A stretch of 64,000 nucleotides of DNA from Unio delphinus (Eukaryota > Mollusca > Bivalvia > Unionida > Unionidae), in contig JAQISU010000348.1 in assembly GCA_029339505.1 (NCBI GenBank), forward strand, positions 2,517,501-2,581,500, read 5' to 3'. The notes below the pieces were generated by a model. The model saw only the letters and a program-made list of their open reading frames with translations, ran no database searches and had not been told where the DNA came from. Position 1 is the stretch's first letter; each line of letters begins with the position of its first letter. The translations under genes and the position numbers were made by a program. This document shows positions 23,195 to 35,859 of this stretch, one piece after another.

Positions 23195-25303
23195 TTGGGT
23201 TCGAGATTGTAGAATTGGTCCGACGTGCCTCACTACGTGTCGTAAGAGGCTGCTAAGTAGAGGCAACCTGTTTGCCGTGAGTTGCGACCCGTGTCGGGGA
23301 GGAAGGGATCCAGGTAGTTTAGCGGAGGCCTTTCCGATGCAATACACTGCTTTGGCCTAGACTTCTCCACGACGGGTGGTCGGTATTTGCCCAGTCTCGA
23401 CAAATCGGCTGGCCATGCCGAACATAAAGAAGTCTTTATTTACTTACTCACCTTCTCTATCTTCACGAGTTAATCATAGGTAATTTTATTTACTGAGTAT
23501 AACATCTGTGTATCCCTGGAACTTGAAAAGTGTCCCTTTGTTGGCCCCTATGGTTGGCTGGAAGCATTGGTGCTGAAATTTAATACAAAGTTATGGAAAT
23601 ATTTTTAAAAACATCAAAATAAAGGAACGAAATCACTGTCTGACTCTGAAGAAGAACCATGTAGGGTGTAGTCATACCCTCTATTCATAGTTATACAGTC
23701 AACCAATTACAGCACTATTACTTTTTGTAATTGACAAAACTTTATTGGGGTCGATCGGCATACCAAAAAGTGTCAAAAAATTAAAATCGGGTTTTCTACT
23801 TGTTTACTGTGACCGAAAAGATCAAGAAAATATCAGAAACCTGAAAGAATTCTTCGACATTCCAGTGAACTCGCTTGCTCACACTACCTTGAATACGTCA
23901 AAAGGCGTGATGCGGTGTCGTGACTTGGCTGGAGTCAACGACACAGATATCATCGAAGGAATGAAACATGAAGTGTCACTGCATTGCGTAGAATACGTAT
24001 TAAACGCAATAACAATCTGCAGGACACCAACACATTTGTACTCACCTTTTGCAAACCTAGAGTGCCCTAAGTGGTCAAAGTTGGATTTTTGCAAGTAAAG
24101 GTTGAGGTATACATACCACACTATCTTCGATGCTATAAGTTTAAACAAACACAGCCATAACGAAGACCGACGTTCCAAAGTGAAAATATGTGGTCGATGC
24201 AGAGAGCATTCTCATCAAGAATCTGATTGAAAAGCAACTCCGCATTGTGACAACTGTGGCAAGGAACATCACACCATTCAAAGGATTATGATACCTGAAA
24301 GCAGGATAAGGAGATTCAGAGGGTAACGTTTACATCTAACATTCCTTACCCCGAGGCTAGAAAACTTGTCCAGGCAAAAATATTCCTTCCTCGCCCATCC
24401 TTCTCCACTGTCGTGAAAAATTATCTAAAGATCACGAAGGAGACTCAAACGCAGACGGATATACCCGATACAGCAAATGCCAAAATTCCCCATTACCAAT
24501 CACAGTAGAACACATCTATGCAAACTATATTCACTAACACCCCACCACCGAAATCACCAAGAAATAAATACATAGCACAAACAAGGATGCAGAAAAAAAC
24601 TGCTCCGTGTAATCAAGGCTGTTCCCAACCTACTAAAAAGAAATATATTCCCGTACTTCCTCCATACAAATAACAACACAGATTTTCAACGCGAATGGTC
24701 TAACGGTTAACCTATTTGTAAGAAGCTTCAGATTTACTTTATAATGAAGAACAATATCATATAATGAAACTGTCGAGGACTTAAATCAAACTACAATTAT
24801 CTTCTGTTTTTAAATGCACACGATCTTGCAGTATTATGTTTACAGGAAACATTCCTGAAAGTAACAGAAAAAATTACATTAAATTTTTTTTCCTCTTTAA
24901 CACGTACTTTCCAAACTCTGACTGGGCCTCAGGAAGAGCCTCTGTTGTTGTGAACAAGATAGCCCTTCACAGAATCATCCCTCTAAATACAAATTTACAA
25001 GCCATTGCAATAAGCGTCACTCTTTATCCCATTAATGTCGTTTACTCTATTTACTTACCGCGCCCTTCGTTTTACTCGGGGATTTTAATGCCCATAACAT
25101 TATATGGGGATCAAATCACATACACGACAGCGGCCACAAGGGAGTAGATTTAATTTTGAGACACGATCTGTGTCTATATAACACTAACTCACCGACATAT
25201 TTACACTTAGGAACAGGCACATACACGTGCATAGATTTGAAAATTTTGCAGTCCTTCGCCGCCTTTGGACTATGAATGGAATGTCGCTGATGACCTTCAC
25301 AGA
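23195..25303 (+). mobile_element. LINE family 2, copy 2 (5' part)
   Basis: It has the family leader (23200-23440; 'gtagaattggtccgacgtgcc', 'gttgcgacccgtgtcgg'), ORF1 (about 23600-24670) and the endonuclease start of ORF2 (about 24750-25290). It is cut off exactly where the leader of copy 3 begins at about 25304. ORF1 and ORF2 are broken. Confidence 0.8.
23600..24670 (+). pseudogene. LINE family 2 ORF1 (gag-like), copy 2
   Basis: Matches to copies 3 and 4 include SIGIPKSVKKLKSGFLLVYC, LAHTTLNTSKGVMRCRDLAG and DTDIIEGMKHE. Zinc-knuckle traces (RCYK, VCGRCREHSH, CDNCGKEHH) lie at 24130-24275. The longest open part is 23745-24098. Confidence 0.7.
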
Positions 25304-25826
25304 TCGGGTTTGTAGAATTTGCCCGACGCGCCTCGCCACGTGTCGTAAAAGGCGACCTGTTTCCCGTGGGTTGCGACCCGTGTCGGAGGAGGAAAGGATC
25401 ATGGAAGTTGAGCGGAGGCTTTTCCGATGCAATTCACTGCTTTGGCCTCTACTTCTCTTAGACGGGTGGTTGGAATGGGCCCGGTCTCGACAAATCCTTT
25501 GGTCACGCCGAGCCCTAGAAGGTCTTTATTTACTTGCGTACCTTCTATATCATTCTTGTATCTCTCTTGATACCACCGTTGCCCCTACATTCAATCCCTG
25601 TAAATTTCACTTTCCCAAGTACTAGAAGACTTCCTAGAAGGCGGTGGATTAACGTGTCAATCCGGAGGTAATTTTACCGACCCGTGATGTTTCCTTCACG
25701 GGTTAATCCTAGGTAATTTTCTCTACTGAGTATAGCAGCTGTGTATCCCTGGCATTTGAAACGTGTCCCCTTGTTGGGGTTCATGGTGAGCGGGGAGCAT
25801 GGGTGCTGAACATTTAACAAACAAAC

Positions 25827-27032
25827 ATGGAAATTTCCTACACAAGAAAAACCAACAAACGTACCAAACCACTATCTGATTCTGATGAAGAACCTTGCGG
25901 CGTGGAATCATTTCCACGCTTTGTGGTTATACAATCTAAGGATAATTCTAGACCAATTGCTGCACTATCTCCGTGTGGCATTGAGAAAACCATTTCGGGG
26001 TCTATTGGCACAACAAAAAGTGTGGAAAATCTAAAATCGGGTTGCCTTCTTCTAGAGTGTGAGCGAAAGGGTCAAACAGACAATATCATGAAAATCAAAA
26101 CATTCTTTGATATTCCGTGACCGCATTGGCTCACACTACACTGAATACGTCCAAAGGCGTGATGCAGTGTCGTGACCTGGCTGAAGTCACCGACACAAAT
26201 ATCATCGAAGGGATGAAACATGAAGGTGTCACTGCAGTGCGTATAATACGTATTAAATTTAATAACAATATGCAGGTCACCAACACATTGTACTCACCTT
26301 CAACAAACCAACAATACCCAAAGTGGTCAAAGTTGGGTTATTGCTAGTAAAGGTCGAGATATACATACCAAACCCCTTCGATGTTTTAAGTGTCAGAGAT
26401 ACGGCCATCACGAAGACCGATGCTCGAAGGAAAATGTATGTGGCCGATGCGGAGATCGCTCTCATCATTGACCTCATTTCTGACCTGGCTTCAGAGTTGT
26501 AAACAAGCTTTTAAAACGATTGGATGGTTCCAAGGACATTATGGAGCTTTGTTATAAACATCTTTCTATTTTTAGTTGGGTCATACGGTGTGAACGTGAT
26601 TTTTTTAACGTAAAGTTTACCTCTAACATTCCCTACCCAGAGGACAGAAAACATGTCCAGGCGAAAACATCCCTTCCTGGCCCATCCTTCTCCACAGTTG
26701 TGAAACTCAATCTAAACATCACGAAGGATGGGCAAACAAAAACGGATCAACCCGATTCAACAAGTGTCAATATCCCTCATTTTAAGCCACATAAAAGCAC
26801 AACATCAACTCAGACAACATTTAATAACAGCCCACCATCAAAAGCTCCAGGAAATAAACAAAAAGCACAAACACATAAGCAGCAAATTGGGTCAGATGAC
26901 TCCATTAAACTGTACAAAATGTTTGGAGACCTTGAGAGCATGGATGTTGCAGAAGAAACTCCTCCATGTACTCAAGGTTCCTACAAACCTACTAAAATCA
27001 AATATACTCCCATACTTCCTCAAGAGAAGTAA
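25827..27032 (+). pseudogene. LINE family 2 ORF1 (gag-like), copy 3
   Basis: Opens with MEISYTRKTNKRTKPLSDSD and continues through SGCLLLECERKGQTDN. A frameshift near 26118 breaks it, and the continuation (26117-26347) has LAHTTLNTSKGVMQCRDLAE. Zinc knuckles (RCFKCQRYGHHEDRCS) are near 26375-26430. The C-terminal part (26520-27032) reads FTSNIPYPEDRKHVQAKTSL. ORF1 proteins of this group bind element RNA. Confidence 0.7.
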
Positions 27033-27089
27033 CAACACAAATTTTCTCCGCGAATAGTCTAACCTAGCTCCAGAATCTCCAGCATAATT

Positions 27090-28490
27090 TTATAATGAAG
27101 AACACCATCATACATTGGGACTATCGAGTACTTAAAGCTAACTACAATGATATTATTCTGCTATTAATTCAACACAATCCTGCTGTACTATGTTTACAAG
27201 AAACATACCTGAAAGAGACAGATACAATTACAATAACAATAGAGCCCCTCACAGAGTCATTCCTTTAAATGCAGATTTACAATCCATTGCTGTAAACGTT
27301 ACTTTTCATCGAGTGATTAGTTTTTACTCTATTTACTTTCCACCAAACACCAAACTAGTATCAAATGAAGTCGACAATATTGTTCAACAACTTCCCACGC
27401 CTTTCGTTTTACTCGGGGATTTTAATGCCCATAACATTCTATGGGGATCTGATCACATAAACGACAGAGGCCATAAAGTAGAAGATTTCATTTCTAGACA
27501 CGATCTGTGTCTATATAGCACTAACTCACAGAGATATTTACACCCAGGAACGGGTACGTACACGTGCATATATTTGAAAATTTGCTCTCCTTCACTGCTT
27601 TTGGACTATGAATGGAAGGTCACTGTTGACCTTCACAGCAGTGATCATTTTCCAATCACTCTTGAAAATAACGTTAAACTTGATGACGCGATTCCACAAT
27701 GGAATATAAAGAAAGCCGACTGGGCTATGTTTGAAACACTATGTAAAACTGGAGTAAATAACGATACAATGCCAAATGCGCTTCCCAAACGATGTGTCCA
27801 TATTTTCAGCGGAAATAAGACCAATAGACCTTGCTCTCGAATTTATCGAACAGAAATGCATTTTAAATAGCATTATCTTCTGTGACTCATTATCAGTGCT
27901 TCAGTCGCTGCACAATAGAAAACTGCATAATACATTATTAATCAATATTCTCGTTAAAACTCGGAGCTTAGTACCTCCTACAATATAGTATACTGTTGGC
28001 TACCTAGCCATATTGGTATTAGAGGTAATGAAGAAGCAGACGGGGCTGCTAAAATGGCTCTATCCCACAAACCATCGGATTTTAAATTACCGTTTACTGA
28101 TTTTAAACCTTGTATCAAAAAGTATCTACGTCAGAAGTGACATGTGTTATGGGATGATGCAGGCAATAACAAACTTCATGCCATCAACCAACCCTGGGAG
28201 AATGGACTCCTTCCTACAGAACTATCCGTAGGGAGGAGATTGTCATTGCAAGAATCAGAATCGGTCATACATACATTACCCACTCCCAAATACTAAAAGG
28301 TGAAGATCAACAAGAGTGCGTTTCTTGCAATGAACCATTCACTGTTAAGCACGTTATGACCGAGTGTTCCCACCTGCAACGTACGCGTGATAAATACTAT
28401 AATGTACATGACATGAAGGAACTTTTTGATACTATACTAATCACTTGTATTTTAGATTTCCTAAAGGACGTAATCTTTATTTTAATCTAT
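27090..28490 (+). pseudogene. LINE family 2 ORF2 remnant: endonuclease, RNase H, C-terminal motif
   Basis: Endonuclease motifs are VLLGDFNAHNILWGSDHIND and LHSSDHFPITLE (27190-27690). Immediately after come RNase H motifs, FPNDVSIFSAEIRPIDLALE and IIFCDSLSVLQSLHN (27776-27925). The C-terminal part has ECVSCNEPFTVKHV-type spacing. The polymerase is absent and stops are frequent. Confidence 0.75.
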
Positions 28491-29007
28491 AACTTGTATG
28501 ACTTCATTTAAAAGCATTTTTCTGTAATGCAAATACCGCTTCTTATTTACAACATCTTATCATCAACATATACCATTTACATATCCCGTTGATTGGGAAG
28601 CTTCATATTTTCATGTTACCAATATTTTACCAGAATCGGTCATACATACATTACCCACTCCCACATACTAAAAGGTGAAGATCCACCAGAGTGCGTTTCT
28701 TGCAATGAACCATTCACTCTTAAGCACGTTATGACCGAGTGTTCCCACCTACAACGTACGCGTGATAAATACTGTAATGTACATGCCATGAAGGAACTGT
28801 TTGATACTATACAAATCACTTGTATTTTAGATTTCCTAAAGGACGTAAATCTTTATTTTAATCTATAACTTGTATGACATCATTTAAAAGCATTTTTATC
28901 TAATACAAATACCGCTTCTTATTTACAACATCTTATCATTAACATATACCATTTACATATCCCGTTGATTGGAAAGCTTCATATTTTCATGTTACCAATA
29001 TTTTACC
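28258..29007 (+). repeat. 375-bp tandem duplication in LINE 3' end
   Basis: The segment starting 'gaatcggtcatacatacatt' at 28258 begins again at 28633 and runs through the same coding end and the same tail ('cttcatattttcatgttacc'). The second unit retains a better reading frame (28593-28868). The two units differ by a few substitutions. Confidence 0.85.
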
Positions 29008-29130
29008 ATTTTATTTTTAACTATTATGGTTTTGTGATATCGCTGGTCGATATTTGACCTTTCTTATTTTTAAACATATAACCTATTGTACGGCGCTAAA
29101 TAGCCTAAAAGTGTTGGTGCGAAGTTAAAA

Positions 29131-30167
29131 TTCAATTAATTAATCAATGATTATTGTTTATTCTTTCCTTTTGTCCCTTGTATTGTGTTCCTTCCTTTCA
29201 AGCTAGTACTAAGACACATTAATTAGTTTGTTCCGGACAGTTAAACAGTGTTCCATTAATTCGAGAAAACTGTATACTTGATAAATTGTCTTTCGCTTTG
29301 ATCAGCACATCAGAATGACTAGCCTCTTAAACTACAATTAGGGATACTTTTTAAGTTCTTTTAAACACACGAAGAATTTCGGAATAATGCATCACTTGAC
29401 CATTCCTATATTTCAGTCTAAAACAACTATTTCACCATATGTTGTTTTAAATCGAATTTTGTTGTAAAGAAAATAATGTTGTCGTTAAATCAGTGTATCG
29501 TAACATTGTCAAATTATGAACTCTTCAAGTTTTAATGTAAATTTACTTAAAAGCAGATGTATATATTTATCCAAATTCTTTCATCATACTGTACTGTTGT
29601 TTTTTCCTCGTTTTGCTATCATGATTGACTTTCACTGTTAGAATCTTGTTTTCAAAATATGGTTTAATATCTGCAGCGTTCCTTATACTTTGATGGATAT
29701 CCCTTTTGATGTTTGATTTTTTTTAAAAAATCATTGTGCTCTTATATGCATATTTGTAACACATGACGTCGTACCCATGTTACATCATCAATATACATAT
29801 TATAGTTCTTAGATCTGTTTTTAATGCAATGTAGCCCTGTGTCATATATGATGTTTACAATTGTTTAAGAAATGGATGCTAATTGTTTTTTCATTCAGAC
29901 TGGTCTTGTGGTATTTAATTTTCCTTTTTAATAGTAATGCTGAAACATTAGCAAATTTTATTTGTTTGTTTTTCCTATCCATATGCAGAATGTGCAAAGC
30001 AAAAATTATCAGTGGTCGATCTGTGTCATATACTAACTATCTATTGCATTAATACATCATCATAAGCCAGAAAGCCACTTTGAAACATCGTTGCTGCTAT
30101 TACAGAAACATTCATCTTGTGTTAGATATTACTCGACACAATCGTCATTAAATAAAACAGAATACAG

Positions 30168-30209
<42 letters not shown>

Positions 30210-30638
30210 CTCATTGAGTTTAGTCTTGCAGGATCAACAGATTTTTTAATCGTATTTTTGTAGACATAATGCATTCTTGATAAAAATATTAATTACTTAA
30301 TCTAAGCAGGTATATCGGCTTAATTTAAGCACAAGAGCTAATTCTACAAGATGAGCAAGACTGCAAAGGCATTAAGTACCTGCTGATACATAAATTGAAT
30401 TACATTCAATCCACAACAAAGTTCAGTTAGATTTTATCTAAATAATAAATTTAATTGAAGCCTATATAGTTCACAAATTCAGTTGAATTCTGTATAGTGT
30501 GCTTTTATTACCTATCAGATATTTATCATTTAAGATAATTCTTTTTTTTCTTCAGAAATATATTTTATTAATTATTTGATTTTTTTCATGGTGGCAATTG
30601 AGAACACTATTTAATTAATTCTTTTCTCAATTTGCAGA
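29131..30638. other. Host intron 2, last part; (TA)n at about 30170-30205
   Basis: AT-rich, no gene seen. Confidence 0.4.
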
Positions 30639-30692
30639 TATGTTACGTGGGTTGTGGTGCTGGATGCATACTCTCATGCATGCCAAGATCGG
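30639..30692 (+). CDS. Host exon 3: middle of Ly6-like domain
   Basis: Acceptor 'caatttgcag' and donor gtgagt enclose exactly 18 codons in phase 0: ICYVGCGAGCILSCMPRS. The Cys after Glu-Ile continues the Ly6 pattern C-x3-E-x-C-Y. It is shorter and more Cys-rich than usual middle segments of this fold. Confidence 0.6.
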
Positions 30693-31050
30693 TGAGTGCT
30701 TCTAAAATTAACATTAGCAAACGGTTCTTTTGAACAACCTGATCAGCAACGTTAATCTTGGCTTTCTAAAGTATAAAGTAATATAACTTTCCTAAGTGAT
30801 TTAAAATATTTGTCTTTGCTTTTTAATTATTTGCTTTTGCTCTCTATGAAAAGAACATGTGTTCAACCAATATGTGATCATTATTAAAATCATGGCAGTA
30901 CATTTTAGTGAAATATGCATATTTGCATCTGATGTTCCGTTGCAAATAAACATTTTTAAAAAAAAAAAATAGGTGTACAGAAATACGCTGCTAATTCAAT
31001 AATACATTTACATCAATGACTTGCTAATTACTTATTACACATATATACAG

Positions 31051-31159
31051 GAATGTCCATCAACACCGCACTCCTCGTCTGGCTTGGGAGGAAGCCTTTT
31101 CGCTGCGTGCTGTGACAACGGAGACTCTTGTGTGATGAATATGCCACAGTTATATTTTC
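31051..31159 (+). CDS. Host exon 4: end of Ly6-like domain
   Basis: Acceptor 'atatatacag' precedes and donor gtatgt follows. It begins ECPSTPHSSSG and ends LFAACCDNGDSCVMNMPQLY. The CC-x4-C cluster is the hallmark C-terminal motif of Ly6/uPAR domains. The exon starts in phase 0 and ends in phase 1, which joins in frame to the first Ig exon at 57272. Confidence 0.65.
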
Positions 31160-32609
31160 GTATGTTTCCTGCCATTGTCTTCGTTCTGATAAGAGAAAAG
31201 TGAGGAAACTCTACTAAAAAAAATTGAAAATTACTAAAGTTAGAAGACACTGAATAAGACAACCATTTTCTACGTCTCCAAAAATTAACGAATTTAAATT
31301 TTTATCGAAAACTCGTGTGTGTATATATATATATATATATATTGCGTATGACCATTGGTTGGATGGATGCGATAATATTATTTTACTAGTCATCCTAATC
31401 AATGGACCGCTCACCCTATTAAGATTATACTCGAATATAAATGAAAAGCTTCTGGACTTGTATTTTAATGCAATATGGATGATATAGGCGTAAATTATTT
31501 TTCAATACTATTTTGTAGAAACATAAAATGGAAACAAAGCAAAACATTGTTTTGTAAAATCTCGTCCTAACAGAGTTCATATCGCTATTTGTTTTACTTA
31601 TTATATTGTAATTTAAATGGAAACGACTTGAATTTCTTTACATGTAACTTAATATAATGACCCTTTTGCTTTGCCGTTTGTCTTGCGTGCGTGAACAAGA
31701 TTCATTTATATTAGTATATGACGAATGTTATATAATCTCTCAATGAATCTTGTACCATATTCTGGTTTAAGCTTGACTAAAATTCTTCCAAATACATCGT
31801 TAATATGGCTTTCTCAAACCTCTCCACTACACATGCCTTACATCTTGATTAGTTGAAAATAGCATATTTGCTTCCTAACCTCACAAATAGTATCATTCCT
31901 ATTCTAAACTCTTTTCCTCATTAAACCTTTCTGGCAGATGTTTACCGTTTCAATATGTCTTTTCCAGCATCGCCAGTGTCATTTTCCTTTTTTTTTTTAA
32001 TGTCAGAAATTTAAACGCTATAAGTCTAATATGCTATATGTTTTTGTCATAGTGCATATACTATTTAAGGACTGTATAGGCAAAGATTGGAAGTACATAC
32101 TGTTAGCATAACGTTTCTTAGAAAAACACATACAATGCCTATATATACAAATTAAGAGCGTAGATAGCAAAGTATAAAGCATTTTTATTTTATCTGCTAA
32201 ATAATGATCTAAGTTTAATGGGATAATTTTACTAATCTCCATTATTTCCAAATAAGTATGTATGATCATTATCTTGATGGGACTTGTGACCTTTTTATAG
32301 CAGTAGAGAAAGAGAGTGAACATACCTTTTCGCTAAAACATCATTTACTTAGGAAAAAGCTTCCTCCAAAAATTAAAAATATAAGGTCAATAACGATAAA
32401 ATGATGCATTTAAGTGACCGAGTTTCTTTTTTTGAGTTACTTTATATTGTTACTCAATATTTTGTCTTTTCTTCAAATATTGTATGTCTTTTTCTTCCCC
32501 ACCCATACGATTCATTGAGTTGGCACCCTCATTGCTGCTGTTTAGATTTGAGTAATAAAATCATATGTAGATATCAATAATGGCGCCATGTATGGAATCC
32601 TATAAAGGT

Positions 32610-33905
32610 AGAGTAGATCGAGAGCGACTAGAGGCAATTAAGAAATATCTTATCTTCCCGTCCATGATTCTGTCTGTCTGTCTGACAAAAATTACAACCT
32701 CGTCAGGAGTCCCGCATATAATTTGTTGAGGGTTCAGAACAACTATTTAAACCGGTTATAAACGTTGCAGAAAAAGTTGCAGAAACTCCTGAGGGTCTTC
32801 GTCCAACGTTAGAAACACTGCTATAGTAACTGTATAAATAGAAAGTACTAAAAAAAACAGAAAGACTTTACGAGAACTTTCAGCTTAAATAGCCTTTGCT
32901 CAAGCTCACCGAGCCAAAGAAGCAATATTGAAGGTAATAGGTGATATAAAAAGGAATCTGTATCAAAAGCCGAATTAAGAAAAGTAAATATTGAATTGAT
33001 TAAAAATGTTAGAGATTATATTATTGAAGAACATAAGAAGAAGATTAAAGCGGAAGATTTGCCAATATTTTTGTTTTTTTTTTCTTATTGAAAGAACGAA
33101 CTTTCAAAGCCCGAGTATATTTGCATAATTGTTCACAATTTTCCTAAATGAATATGGCATATATATTTACAACAATAACACAAAAAATACCAGAGATAAT
33201 GAGTCAAAATATAATTCATATATCGTGGATATAGATCCAATTTATGCGGAGTTACAAAAACCACAAGATCAAGTTCAAAACCAAAACCACAATCTCTTCA
33301 AAAAACAACAATCGCAAATTGCTCAACAATGACATGAACCACAACCTCCTCAGCAACAAGCAGCAGAGACTGAAATTGCTATTAAGGATACAATTTACGT
33401 CCACAGGTTTAAATTTTATTAAGAATTCGAGACGCATAGAAGTAGTAATTATTTCCGCTAATGGTACCGGCAAATATCAAAATATGTAAAACCTAGATAA
33501 ATTGATTCTTAGAAGAGAGAAGATGATTGTGTTAAAGATCTATAAGCCACATTTAGTAATAATCACACTGATGATGATCCGCATTTATTTAATTTAAGGA
33601 TGTTGTAGGACTAGATAATAAACAAGAAGAAGACGAATAATTGTATGTCCTCCTGGTTTTGTTGGAAGTGGTATTACAACTCAAGGAAGTGGTCTAATTA
33701 CTCCGTGCCCGAATAAGATCCTTTCTGACTCTGAACGATTAGAAATTCTGATTGGCGAAAAACGTGCCTGAAATAATTCTCTAGATATCATTGATCATGA
33801 TGCTAATATTTGTCAACGATTTCGTTTACAGGAGTCACCATATATATTAACGTTTGTATGTCTCTTATTGATGAACCTGCTGATAATTATCACAGTTATT
33901 AAATG
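32610..33905 (+). pseudogene. Remnant of the 320-residue virion-block protein
   Basis: RERLEAIKKYLIF near 32612 matches ARERLDAIKKFIPI of the complete gene. The C-terminal part (33660-33905) reads GSGLITPCPNKILSDSERLE and LIGEKRA, matching CPDSVINDISRLDVLIGGKR. Stops and shifts are many. Confidence 0.7.
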
Positions 33906-34264
33906 TTAAAAAATAAAAAAAAAAGTCGATTAAACAATGCTCAATGGGGACCGATTATGGTTTTAGTAATAAATTTAAAATTAACAGCTTATAACACGAT
34001 CTACGATGATGGAATCTGTGATGTTTTTTTGGGTTGATTTAGAGCATGTTCCAAACGCAATACAAATATCAAAACAATTAGGAATGAAAGCTATTGGCAG
34101 TGTTCGTGAAATATAACATTTAAAAAAATCAAAATGCTAATGTTTAGTTCAAATAAATTATCTGTAATCAAAAAGTCATCTTAAACACTTTAACAAAGCT
34201 TTAGAAGCTAATACAGAAGTTTAACAACATATTTCTCCGAGTTACATTAAAGATTTAATATTAA

Positions 34265-34500
34265 TAAAACAGGTGGTACTTTCCCACTTAGTAAATCTAT
34301 ACCAGCTTTCACAGAAGCAGCTGCACTTGGGGCTGTTATAAGCGCGGCTAGAATGGCATTAACAAAAGCAGCAGATCAAGGATTTAAGAAAGAGAGAAGG
34401 GTCAAAGATTTTTAGGAACTCCCCAATCATGGCACGGAAAAAGGTCTGAGACCGGGACACTTTTCTGATACTTTTAATGTATAATTTGGATCTAATTAAT
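34265..34500 (+). pseudogene. Remnant of pX-like protein
   Basis: GGTFPLSKSIPAFTEAAALG with a following Ala-rich stretch and DQGFKKERR corresponds to the GGIFPLFAAIPALVAAA region of the complete gene. Confidence 0.65.
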
Positions 34501-34539
34501 GCTGCTAAAAGGTAAAAATAAAAAAAAAAATAATGAAAT

Positions 34540-34850
34540 CTGTTTTCAGGCGCGATCAATTACCTAAACGGCACAATACAGTTGAAATCGGCATCATTAA
34601 TATCGATAATAGTTTTGATCCTGTAAATCAATGGGTTGCATGCGAGATTGATCCACGTGGAATTGTTTATTTTGTTTATACGGACTGCCACCACAAAAGG
34701 AATTTCTAAAATATGTCAGTGGACTCCGATCTGGTATTCAAAATTACCAACACAGACAATAACGGATCCGTTCATATATGGTCGTGAACCAATTTCTGTA
34801 TTCATAAAAACTATCAAAATCAACGTTCACGAGTAATACGCATAACTGCT
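34540..34850 (+). pseudogene. Remnant of adenain-like protease
   Basis: RDQLPKRHNTVEIGIINIDN, WVACEIDPRGIVYF and the later YGREPISVF match the complete protease at 50844-51266. The His is replaced (NQW instead of THW) and a frame change follows YF, so it is inactive. Confidence 0.75.
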
Positions 34851-35399
34851 ATCGTTTTAAACAGATCTTAAAAATATAATGATATATATTATTTACGGAA
34901 TGTCATCCTCTAAAGCAAACACACAACTAAACGGAATATCACATGAAAATTGTAATGTTATTTGTTATTGAAGAATAACTGTAGAAGGCGTAATGTAACA
35001 TTTATTCAATACAAGACATCAATACAGCTTGGAAGGGAAAAAAGTAAAGGATGCCCTGAGAGTATATTTGTTCTGGCCCTTAAACCCTAGTGAATATATA
35101 ACATAAACCAGCTGTTGGTGTCTATCAGTTCTAGTCCATTGTGTGATATCTGATTAAATTTGCTGTCAAGTTATAATTCAAAGCTAATTAGATTAAGGCT
35201 TTGACACTACATCTCACCATCTGACAAGTTTACATTAAAACGAAACGTGATCTGATGACCGCATTTCTAAACAAGCATCATTAGCGTAATTTTTTTTACA
35301 AGTTCAGTCTCTCGGGTGGTTTTGATAACCTTCCCGAACGTGTGAAATATCCGTTTTCAGTGGTTGGGATTGCTTTGCTTTCATTTGAGTCAGTCAATG

Positions 35400-35850
35400 T
35401 ATCAGGGTCTCAAGGCTCTGATGATGTGGTAGGCATTGGACATAAATTTCTCTTATTACGCCGTATCTCTCTCTCCCTCGTCAGTTACTACCTTATATGA
35501 ACGAGGTGTGGATGCCTCAGATTTAATTATCCCTCATGAAAATTGATCTTTAATCCATACTTTATTCCCTACCTGAAGTCTTTTCATATTTATCGCGGGG
35601 TGTCGACGATCATAATTTCTCTTGTGAGTTTTCTTTTGATAGTTTTCAAAATTTTTTCAGTTTTATTAAAGCGGGCTACTTCGGCTCCAAGTTGTTTTGG
35701 GCCATTGGCAAAGTAGTTTGTACTTTGCTTCCCATCAATAATTCGGCAGGGCTATATCCAATTGGTAATGGTGTTGAATTGAGATGATTGAGAATTGATT
35801 TAGAACCTGTGCCTTGCAATTTTGCTATTTCAATGAATCGTGCGAAATAA
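35400..35850 (-). mobile_element. Ty3/gypsy integrase C-terminal remnant
   Basis: The - strand reads LNSTPLPIGYSPAELLMGSK and VQTTLPMAQNNLEP, the typical end of a gypsy integrase region ('TG.SPAELL.GR…RT.LP'). Downstream frames give KTSGRE and further short traces with stops. No LTR was found. Confidence 0.6.
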
Positions 35851-35859
35851 TCTCCGATG

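Larger units (their letters stand above)
25304..29130 (+). mobile_element. LINE family 2, copy 3 (leader to tail, reverse transcriptase deleted)
   Basis: This is the fullest copy: leader (25304-25820), ORF1 (25827-27032), ORF2 endonuclease (27120-27760), RNase H (27776-28070), C-terminal Cys/His end (28130-28490) and tail to about 29130. The whole reverse transcriptase region is missing, so endonuclease and RNase H are adjacent. A 375-bp tandem duplication affects the 3' end (28258-29007). RNase H places it in the I/jockey group. Confidence 0.8.
32600..34860 (+). mobile_element. Degraded structural-gene block of the main Polinton family
   Basis: In order and on the + strand there are traces of the 320-residue protein (32610-33905), the 143-residue protein (about 34020-34120), the pX-like protein (about 34265-34490) and the protease (34540-34850) of the complete element. 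The MCP between them is missing. This strand agrees with the complete element but is opposite to the older copy C whose other parts flank that element, so it is either a separate insertion or an inverted piece of C. Confidence 0.7.

Noticed and set aside
33355..33375. AGCAGCAGAGAC as a terminus of an older Polinton copy
   Set aside because: It lies inside the remnant of the 320-residue gene and lacks the following G run.
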